Assembly: GCA_910577115.1 (NCBI GenBank)
Contig: CAJTMC010000051.1
Location: 1 to 23,213 of the forward strand
Source of the DNA: an uncultured Lachnospiraceae bacterium
GTDB taxonomy: Bacteria; Bacillota; Clostridia; Lachnospirales; Lachnospiraceae
DNA length: 23,213 bases
Direction of reading: 5' to 3'
A program made the position numbers and the translations under genes. Shown one piece after another: positions 15,520-20,492 of this stretch. Each line of letters begins with the position of its first letter. The first letter of the stretch is position 1. The notes beneath the pieces were generated by a model, which was given only the letters and a program-made list of their open reading frames with translations, was not told the DNA's origin and did no database searches.

Positions 15520-16485
15520 CTACCTTTCTTTCGCTCTGCTTCTATGATTTTTCTGCAATTCTTCCAACACTTCGGGCGGTATTTTTGACAGCAGCCGCCC
15601 CATCTGCTCGTTGGTTCTCTGCAATTCAAATATCTTCTGATTCGCTTTCTGCACCTTTAGTTCCTGCTCGTACTTTTCATCACGCATACGCCCCGCATAG
15701 TCTGATTCCTGCCCAATTCTCTCTTTCAAACTGTCGATATACGCCTGCTGTTTCCCGATTTCCTTAGAGAATTTCTCCACGTCTGGCAGCCATGCAGAGA
15801 GTAAATCTAACGCTTTATCCCTTTTCTTCCCTGCGTTAAAGGCGTTGATGTCGGATAGGGCAGACACGATTTCTTCATACTGTTTATCAAGCCTGCCGCC
15901 TAATTTATAGAGCCATGTGGGGACGTGTTTCCGCTTGGTTTCCATTGAGGACTGCCCCCGTTCAAGCTGATTCCACCGTGAGGACATCCGCTCATGGTAG
16001 GCGGTCTGCCACTCGGATAATGATTTCTGGTTGCCTAAGATAGCTTTCGCTGACAGCTTATTGTCTGGCGTAATCGGCACAAAGCAGAGGTGCATATGGG
16101 GCGTTCTCTCGTCCATATGGACGACAGCGGAGAGGATATTCTGCTTTCCAACACGCTCCGAAATGAAGTCAAGAGCCGTCTGGAAATACGCTTTTTGTTC
16201 TTCGGGCGGTAACTGGTTCATAAATTCTGGTGAAGCTGTGATGAGCGTTTCCACCATCATCACGCTGTCTTTCCTTGTCCTGCACCCCGCTTCGGCTACC
16301 ATGCGGTTAATCTCTTTCTTGTAGGTGTACTTTGGTGGTGCTATGAGATGGTAATTGTTTTTAGAGCGTTCCATATCTATATCTGGGTTGCTTTTGTAGG
16401 CTTCTTTCTTCCGCTCGTTGTGGCGTTCACAAGCCGCAACGCCGCCCGCTTTTCGTTTCTGGAAACGCAGGATTGCATAAGGCAT
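15520..16485 (-). CDS. MobV-family relaxase (Mob/Pre type)
   Basis: A 321-residue relaxase of the pMV158 MobM family. The N-terminal motif PYAILRFQKRKAGGVAACER carries on into HNERKKEAY with the likely nucleophile His22, as in MobM. The metal-binding motif HxDExxPHxH is complete in VVHMDERTPHMHLCFVPITP (H123 to H132). The C-terminal third (about 215-321) is helical and charged, with a probable coiled coil. I chose the ATG at 16483-16485 because AGGAGG lies nine bases upstream; a longer reading to 16656 only translates the repeats of the origin region. It is downstream of the candidate oriT and ahead of parB. It would mobilise the IME using the mating apparatus of a helper, possibly the surrounding ICE. 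Confidence 0.92.
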   Translation of the reverse strand: MPYAILRFQKRKAGGVAACERHNERKKEAYKSNPDIDMERSKNNYHLIAPPKYTYKKEINRMVAEAGCRTRKDSVMMVETLITASPEFMNQLPPEEQKAYFQTALDFISERVGKQNILSAVVHMDERTPHMHLCFVPITPDNKLSAKAILGNQKSLSEWQTAYHERMSSRWNQLERGQSSMETKRKHVPTWLYKLGGRLDKQYEEIVSALSDINAFNAGKKRDKALDLLSAWLPDVEKFSKEIGKQQAYIDSLKERIGQESDYAGRMRDEKYEQELKVQKANQKIFELQRTNEQMGRLLSKIPPEVLEELQKNHRSRAKER

Positions 16486-16526
16486 AGGCGGATTCCTCCT
16501 TTCTTTCGGCGGGTGACCGTCCTTTG

Positions 16527-16568
16527 GGGTGACAGCGGTGACGGTGGTGACAGCAGTTTTGGGATACC
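16527..16568 (+). repeat. 42-bp iteron-like repeat, copy C
   Basis: The copy begins gggtgacagcggtgacggtg and ends gttttgggatacc. It matches copies A and B at 37 of 42 positions but lies on the other strand. Internally it holds three 9-base units of the form GGTGAC(A/G)GC/T. It is in the leader of the MobV gene, just before its ribosome binding site region. Confidence 0.85.
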
Positions 16569-16620
16569 CCCTGCCGACTGCCGCAACTGTCACCCTCACC
16601 CCCTGCATGACGGTCATGTC

Positions 16621-16650
16621 GATGATGACGGTGTTTTTGGGATACCCCCC
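16621..16650 (+). repeat. Partial copy of the same repeat, copy D
   Basis: gatgatgacggtg followed by tttttgggatacccccc keeps the ends of the 42-bp unit but lacks its central 9-base units. It lies on the same strand as copy C, about 95 bases further right. Confidence 0.6.
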
Positions 16651-16774
16651 TCGCAAGAGCCGTCACCGTCATGCCGCCATTCTTTTATCCGAAGCCGTAA
16701 GGCGTAGGATAGCAGGGCACAGCCCTGCCTTAAGGGAGTCCAGAGGGAACGTCTGGCACACGACTTTGCAGGGC

Positions 16775-16796
16775 AAAGTGTAGTGTGTTACACCCT
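16775..16796 (+). other. MobV-type oriT, pMV158-like
   Basis: Bases 16778-16793 form a small hairpin, gtgta-gtgtgt-tacac. The core tagtgtgtta is the same as I know from the oriT of pMV158, where MobM cuts at a GpT step in this loop. It lies about 290 bases upstream of a MobV relaxase, as expected. The core is on the plus strand, whereas the relaxase gene is on the minus strand. The match to the pMV158 core is from memory, so it should be aligned directly. Confidence 0.75.
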
Positions 16797-16905
16797 GTAA
16801 ACGCAGTCGGAAAAATCGGAATGATTTTTCTGACCGCAGGGGTGGTTTTACACGACCGAAAAGGGCGAGTAAATCTCACGCCTGCATTTTGCGTTTACGG
16901 GGTGT
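16790..16905. repeat. Inverted repeat with inner hairpin beside oriT
   Basis: acaccctgtaaacgca (16790-16805) and tgcgtttacggggtgt (16890-16905) are inverted copies with one mismatch over 16 bases. Between them gtcggaaaaatc (16806-16817) and gatttttctgac (16823-16834) form a 12-bp stem with a 5-base loop. The left arm overlaps the oriT hairpin. The arrangement resembles accessory structure of an origin, but which process uses it is not known. Confidence 0.7.
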
Positions 16906-16930
16906 TCTCCCGTAGGGATGACAGCGGCAG

Positions 16931-16972
16931 GGTATCCTAAAATCACTGTCACCACCGTCACTGCTGTCACCC
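16931..16972 (-). repeat. 42-bp iteron-like repeat, copy B
   Basis: On the minus strand it reads GGGTGACAGCAGTGACGGTG and on to TTTTAGGATACC. It differs from copy A at 4 of 42 positions. It lies between the RepA-like gene and the oriT and points towards copy C. Confidence 0.85.
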
Positions 16973-17009
16973 GCAGGGCAGAGCCGCCAGCTTTACATGG
17001 CTTTAAGCG

Positions 17010-18035
17010 TCAATGACAGTAACAGGGGGGTATCCTAATATCGCTGTCACCACCATCACCGCTGTCACCCGCCCTCCTTGCAAGGGCAATCCGCCTGCCG
17101 TCTTTCCTGCGGCTGTACTGGTAGCAGATACGGTTCTCGCTTAAAAATGTGGTGCGGTATTCATTCAGCCATTTCGTAATCACCGTGGGTATGGTTTCCG
17201 TTTCCCCCATAGCGGCTAACAGTTCCGTTGCCGTGCCTATCCATTCTTCCTTATCCCTCATAAAATCCACCAACCGAAAAAGGACATCTGGTATCGTTTC
17301 TTTCGCAAGCTGCTCCTGCGTTTTCCGCTCCACAAGCTCCCAACGGCAATCACGGAAACGCAGCGTGTATTCCTGATAAGGCGTGTCCCTGCCCGTCACA
17401 TACAGCTTGGCGGTGTCAGACGCACGTTTCTCCTTTTCCAGAACAAAGGTAGCGTCCGCACTCCCCGTTAATCCTGTCGTCCCAGACACCTTGTTGAACA
17501 CGTCGCTGTCATTCTGCTTTCGGATGTGGTGTACGACAATGACCGCCAGAGAGTGCCTGTCGGCAAAGTCTTTGATGAGGGAGATGTCCCCATAGTCGCT
17601 TGCATAGGCATTGTCTTTTGAAGCTGTACGGACTTTCTGCAAGGTATCAATGACAATGAGCCTGCTGTCTGGGTAATCTTTCAGATAATCTTCAAGCTGC
17701 ACGATAAGACCGTCTGACAGCTTGCAGCTTGCCACGGCAAAGTGGAGCCGCCCGCTTGCTTCGTCCGTCAAACGAAATAACCTGTCCTGTATGCGGCAGA
17801 ACGTGTCCTCAAGGCAGAGGTAAAGCACATCGCCCTCCATTGTCGGCATATCCCATAAAGGGATTCCCTGCGACACGCATAAGCATAGCTTCAGCATGAG
17901 CCAGCTTTTGCCTATCTTCTGTGAGCCGCAGAACAGCGATAAGCCTGTCGGGATAAGGCTGTCCACCACAAAGGATGGTTTCTCAAGCGGTTCATAAAGG
18001 AGCGTTTCGGCGTTGACTGTCTGTAACTTCTGCAT
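17010..18035 (-). CDS. RepA-like RecA-fold ATPase
   Basis: A 341-residue protein of the RepA/KaiC-like helicase ATPase group. Walker A is LFCGSQKIGKSW (about 35-45), Walker B is SRLIVIDTLQ with Asp130, and a conserved VIVVHHIRKQ follows near 165 and GTTGLTGSADATFVL near 190. The C-terminal part (about 240-330) looks like a winged-helix region (WIGTATELLAAMGETE, VITKWLNEY). The last 20 residues come from an origin repeat, so the real folded protein probably ends near residue 320. The ATG has AGGAGG upstream. In RSF1010-type plasmids, RepA is the replicative helicase; here it could help the excised IME replicate. It lies ahead of the origin and relaxase. Confidence 0.82.
   Translation of the reverse strand: MQKLQTVNAETLLYEPLEKPSFVVDSLIPTGLSLFCGSQKIGKSWLMLKLCLCVSQGIPLWDMPTMEGDVLYLCLEDTFCRIQDRLFRLTDEASGRLHFAVASCKLSDGLIVQLEDYLKDYPDSRLIVIDTLQKVRTASKDNAYASDYGDISLIKDFADRHSLAVIVVHHIRKQNDSDVFNKVSGTTGLTGSADATFVLEKEKRASDTAKLYVTGRDTPYQEYTLRFRDCRWELVERKTQEQLAKETIPDVLFRLVDFMRDKEEWIGTATELLAAMGETETIPTVITKWLNEYRTTFLSENRICYQYSRRKDGRRIALARRAGDSGDGGDSDIRIPPCYCH
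17029..17070 (-). repeat. 42-bp iteron-like repeat, copy A (inside the RepA-like gene)
   Basis: On the minus strand it reads GGGTGACAGCGGTGATGGTG and on to ATTAGGATACC. It lies inside the last codons of the RepA-like gene and encodes its GDSGDGGDSDIRIPP tail. It runs in the same direction as copy B, about 98 bases away. Confidence 0.85.
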
Positions 18036-18078
18036 GGCTTTCCTCCTTTCGGGCGGTGTCTTTGTTTTCGTTGCACAT
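17992..18078 (-). CDS. Possible 28-residue leader ORF overlapping the RepA-like start
   Basis: The frame reads MCNENKDTARKEESHAEVTD and then SQRRNAPL. The ATG at 18076-18078 has a perfect AAGGAGG nine bases upstream, and the frame overlaps the beginning of the RepA-like gene by 44 bases. It could couple or regulate RepA translation. Just before it (18107-18130) is a hairpin (ACTCTCAC/GTGGGAGT). A 14-base direct repeat, tttcgggcggtgtc, occurs at 18047-18060 and again at 18174-18187. Whether the peptide is made is unknown. Confidence 0.4.
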   Translation of the reverse strand: MCNENKDTARKEESHAEVTDSQRRNAPL

Positions 18079-18189
18079 AGGCGTTGACCTCCTTAAAAAT
18101 AGATTTACTCCCACGGAAAAAAGTGAGAGTATGTAATGCCGCCAATCCCACACAAATAAAAAACAGATTTCTTTTTCGGGCGGTGTCGG

Positions 18190-18664
18190 TCACGGTTGGA
18201 GATATTTCTTCAATTTCCGCCTTTACTTTCTCCTTTGCAATCGCAACAGATTTCTGTATTGCCGAAGCGGTGCAATGCTCCATAGCGGCGATTTGGTAAA
18301 AATTGAACTCATACTCGTAGTAGAGCAGGAAACGCCGCCTTTGTATCTCTGGAAGGCTCCCAACCGCCTTATAGAGCGTTTCATTCCGTTCTTCCTCAAC
18401 CATGCGTTCATCAAGGCTCTTAGGCACACGCAACGCCCGTCTGTAAAGGGTTTCGTCCCATACCTCGTTAAACTCCCTGTGCCGCTCGTCCCATTAGAAA
18501 AGATTCCTGTTCCTGCGCTCCATCTGCCGAAACTCCATAAAGAACTGTTCCGACACTTCCAACTCGTGGGATTTGCCCTGCCCGTCCTTAAAGCTGATAA
18601 AATACCTTGTGCCGCTTTCCGTGGATTCCTCCCGAAGCGTGTATGCCTTAACCCTGTATGCCAT
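18190..18664 (-). pseudogene. Sigma-70-like regulator interrupted by an in-frame stop
   Basis: The gene starts MAYRVKAYTLREESTESGTR, with GGAGG nine bases upstream, and runs 56 residues to RRNRNLF. A TAA stop (18494-18496) then interrupts it. The same frame continues at once as WDERHREFNEVWDETLYRRA, then VEEERNETLYKAVGSLPEIQ and a region-4-like helix-turn-helix (IAAMEHCTASAIQKSVAIAK). TAA is one change from CAA, so a CAA glutamine codon was probably lost. A second lesion is likely near 18211: the present frame runs on into the RepA-like gene, while the +1 frame gives KKYLQP and a stop at 18190-18192. Family members are small sigma-factor-like regulators in ICEs. Either this copy is inactive or it works as two pieces. 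Confidence 0.7.
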
Positions 18665-18747
18665 CCTGTTGTCCTCCTGCAAAAAATGAGTGAGGGGATT
18701 TCCATCCCTCACCCAGTAGCCCGCAGGATGGCAGGCTGTTTTAGAAG

Positions 18748-19173
18748 CTATAAAATTTTCCGCAGCTTCTTCCGCAGATGGTCTAACCTCGCATAGATGG
18801 CACCAGTCGTCAAATGCACAAGCGGGGCAATCTCCTTTGTGGAATACCCCTGCATTTTCAGCAGGACGATTTTCAAGGTACGCCCGTCCACCGTGACTAA
18901 TACTTGATAGAGATTTTCGCTCTCAATCTCTTCCAGTAACTCCGCAACCGTACCCACTTCCGCCTGCCGCTCCCTGCCTGCCATGTCCTCAAGATATTCC
19001 GCAACGTCATTCGTCCATCGGTAAAACCGCCTGTTGGAATTGAAGTCTGCCCTGTCCGCCATGCGTATCTGCTCAATGGTCGCTTCATCAACGCCGCACT
19101 CACGCAGCAGCTTTTCCTCCGCTTCTTTCCAGATACGCCATTTCCTGTCCTCCCGTCCGTGGTTGTATGCCAT
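18748..19173 (-). CDS. Sigma-70-family-like regulator with region 4 HTH
   Basis: A 141-residue protein starting MAYNHGREDRKWRIWKEAEE. The N-terminal half is charged and helical (LLRECGVDEATIEQIRMADR, VAEYLEDMAGRERQAEVGTV). The C-terminal part, TLKIVLLKMQGYSTKEIAPL then VHLTTGAIYARLDHLRKKLR, is a sigma region-4-like helix-turn-helix. I chose the ATG at 19171-19173, eight bases after GGAGG; an in-frame TTG five codons earlier overlaps that site. It lies between another sigma-like gene and the broken one, in the same direction. It likely recruits RNA polymerase to IME promoters or acts as a DNA-binding regulator; the promoter it recognises is unknown. Confidence 0.75.
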   Translation of the reverse strand: MAYNHGREDRKWRIWKEAEEKLLRECGVDEATIEQIRMADRADFNSNRRFYRWTNDVAEYLEDMAGRERQAEVGTVAELLEEIESENLYQVLVTVDGRTLKIVLLKMQGYSTKEIAPLVHLTTGAIYARLDHLRKKLRKIL

Positions 19174-19210
19174 TCTTACTTCCTCCAATCAGAATTGATT
19201 GAGAGGGCAG

Positions 19211-19253
19211 AGAAAAGCCCCCTCATCTTCCCAAAGGAAAAAACAAGGGGGCT
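19211..19253 (-). terminator. Hairpin terminator between two sigma-like genes
   Basis: On the minus strand AGCCCCCT (19246-19253) pairs with AGGGGGCT (19216-19223), an 8-bp GC-rich stem with a long loop, followed by TTTTCTC. It ends the transcript of the right-hand sigma-like gene. Confidence 0.7.
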
Positions 19254-19267
19254 GAACGCCTTAAATT

Positions 19268-19780
19268 TTAATTTTCTATTATCTTTCTTAGTTTTATTAG
19301 GATTCTGGCTTTGCGTTTGTTTACAACGCTCTGGGTTATGCCCAACCTCGCCCCGACTTCACGCTCGGAAAGTCCGTCAAAAAAGATTGCCTGTATCAGC
19401 TCCTGTTCACTATCCGACAGCAAAGGCAGGGCGGCTTTCAGCCTGTCCACCATGACCGCATTGACAACGGTTTCTGCAATGTCCACCGCTTCATCAGTGA
19501 TAAAGTCCAGAGGATTCCCCTCGCTGTCCGTAAATCCGTCGAGAGATAGCAGTCTATTCTTTGTATCTAATTTTTGCAGATAACGCCACCGTTCCTTGTC
19601 ACGGTAGAAGTCTGTGTATTGCTCCCTCACGACTTCAAGCAGACAGCCTTGAATGGGGATAAACAGCTTGTCCATATAGGTCTGGTCGGATTCCCTGCAA
19701 CGGCAGAACTCCGTGTAGGATAATTCCACATAGCCGCCACTTTCTCTGATATATACCTTTCTTGGTGCATATTTCACCAT
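19268..19780 (-). CDS. Sigma-70-family-like regulator (Tn916 orf7 type)
   Basis: A 170-residue protein starting MVKYAPRKVYIRESGGYVEL. A central helical part (VDIAETVVNAVMVDRLKAAL) leads to a clear sigma region 4: PLLSDSEQELIQAIFFDGLS, then EREVGARLGITQSVVNKRKA. Similar small sigma-like proteins lie near tetracycline genes in Tn916-type elements and control transfer functions. I chose the ATG at 19778-19780, which has GGGAGG seven bases upstream; a longer reading to 19843 has no good site. It is preceded by a promoter and an attenuator-like hairpin and followed by a terminator, so it is a separate, possibly attenuated transcript. Confidence 0.82.
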   Translation of the reverse strand: MVKYAPRKVYIRESGGYVELSYTEFCRCRESDQTYMDKLFIPIQGCLLEVVREQYTDFYRDKERWRYLQKLDTKNRLLSLDGFTDSEGNPLDFITDEAVDIAETVVNAVMVDRLKAALPLLSDSEQELIQAIFFDGLSEREVGARLGITQSVVNKRKARILIKLRKIIEN

Positions 19781-19885
19781 AAATACCTCCCATCTGAATT
19801 TTTGAAATGTAAAAAATCCAGATGGAGAGGCGGAGAACGACACCGCATATCAGAAACAGCCCTACGGCACTTTCCAACAAAAATC

Positions 19886-19924
19886 GACAAAAGAAAAACC
19901 GCAAAGGCTCTGTGACCTTTACGG
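19886..19924 (-). terminator. Attenuator-like terminator ahead of the sigma-like gene
   Basis: On the minus strand CCGTAAAGG (19916-19924) pairs with CCTTTGCGG (19899-19907) around an 8-base loop, followed directly by TTTTTCTTTT. This strong intrinsic terminator lies about 105 bases before the sigma-like start and just after its candidate promoter, so readthrough would control expression. Confidence 0.75.
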
Positions 19925-19944
19925 TTATAGGAAATAGTAATTCT

Positions 19945-19974
19945 ATTGTATGGAGATTGTACTTCTACTTTCAA
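19945..19974 (-). promoter_or_regulatory. Candidate promoter of the sigma-like gene
   Basis: On the minus strand TTGAAA (19969-19974), an 18-base spacer and TACAAT (19945-19950). Both boxes are close to the consensus. The transcript would start just before the 19886-19924 hairpin. Confidence 0.55.
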
Positions 19975-20099
19975 GGTGAGAAGTACCGTTGCACTGGCAG
20001 AAATTTTTTTAACTGGTTTCCTGCCGTTCTCTGATATGCTATGTATTGATAAATTTTGCTTCGTATGAGCAGATAGATAACTGCCCGAAAAAAGGACAT
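19971..20099 (-). CDS. Possible 42-residue leader ORF
   Basis: The frame reads MSFFRAVIYLLIRSKIYQYI and ends LPVQRYFSP. GGAGGG lies eight bases before the ATG, within the 3' side of a hairpin. It lies in the 19781-20214 non-coding stretch, upstream of the promoter and attenuator of the sigma-like gene. It could be a leader peptide, but it matches nothing I know, and a longer overlapping frame in another phase is equally open. Low confidence. Confidence 0.3.
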   Translation of the reverse strand: MSFFRAVIYLLIRSKIYQYIAYQRTAGNQLKKFLPVQRYFSP

Positions 20100-20136
20100 A
20101 AAAAAATCCCTCCAAATTTAAAAACAAATTCAGAGG
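20100..20136 (-). terminator. Hairpin with U-tract, similar in layout to the tet attenuator
   Basis: On the minus strand CCCTCTGAATTT (20125-20136) pairs with AAATTTGGAGGG (20108-20119) with one mismatch, followed by ATTTTTTTATG. The following bases, TCCTTTTTTCGGGC, resemble the CCCTTTTTTGGG that follows the terminator ahead of tet(O). Confidence 0.6.
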
Positions 20137-20214
20137 GTAATTTAGGGTATAACAAAATAACCCACCCGAATATCGTTTTTTTTATTTGGTGAGTTTGTTC
20201 TTTCAAATACGAAA

Positions 20215-20262
20215 CAAAAAGAGCCGATGATTCGTGAATTGTTCCACAATTTCATCGGCTCT
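20215..20262 (-). terminator. Terminator after the KTR gene
   Basis: agagccgatga (20220-20230) and tcatcggctct (20252-20262) are perfect 11-base inverted arms. On the minus strand they are followed by TTTTTGTTTC. This ends the tet(O)-KTR transcript. Confidence 0.85.
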
Positions 20263-20267
20263 GCGTC

Positions 20268-20441
20268 TTAAGCGTCTGGCTCTTTGATGACAGTTATCTT
20301 CAAGTTGTCAACTTTAATCAATCTTTCTTGTCTGCATTTTGGACAATAAAGGGGATAATTCTCCAAAACAGTGTCCTTCCTAATTTTATTACGGGTTTTG
20401 CTCCCACAAACAGGACACAATATCCATTCGCATTTCATCAT
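20268..20441 (-). CDS. Cysteine-rich KTR protein
   Basis: A 57-residue protein starting MMKCEWILCPVCGSKTRNKI and continuing with ENYPLYCPKCRQERLIKV. Two CxxC pairs (CPVC and CPKC) form a zinc ribbon, and the GSKTR motif gives the cysteine-rich KTR family its name. The protein ends TVIKEPDA. Members are typically found directly downstream of ribosomal-protection tetracycline genes of the tet(M)/tet(O)/tet(W) group, but their function is unknown. The ATG lies 51 bases after the tet(O) stop. The ribosome binding site is weak (AAAGGA 13 bases upstream), so it may depend on translation from tet(O). A terminator follows. Confidence 0.88.
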   Translation of the reverse strand: MMKCEWILCPVCGSKTRNKIRKDTVLENYPLYCPKCRQERLIKVDNLKITVIKEPDA

Positions 20442-20492
20442 AATTAGTCTCTAATCCTTTCAAATCTCATTTTATATGACTTTTGCAAGCTG

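Noticed and set aside
15520..16656. A longer relaxase reading with 57 extra N-terminal residues
   Set aside because: The extra part only translates the origin repeats and has no better ribosome binding site; the ATG at 16483-16485 follows AGGAGG and begins with the family motif.
16501..17070. CRISPR array as an explanation of the repeats
   Set aside because: The repeats are few, lie on both strands, are unevenly spaced and are not separated by spacers of constant length.
17912..18433. A 173-residue frame taken as one complete protein
   Set aside because: Its first part continues the broken sigma-like gene and its last part overlaps the RepA-like gene out of phase; it is better explained by a stop and a frameshift.
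19774..20127. A 117-residue minus-strand frame upstream of the sigma-like gene
   Set aside because: It runs through two terminator hairpins and the promoter, has no family-like features and overlaps the sigma-like start.
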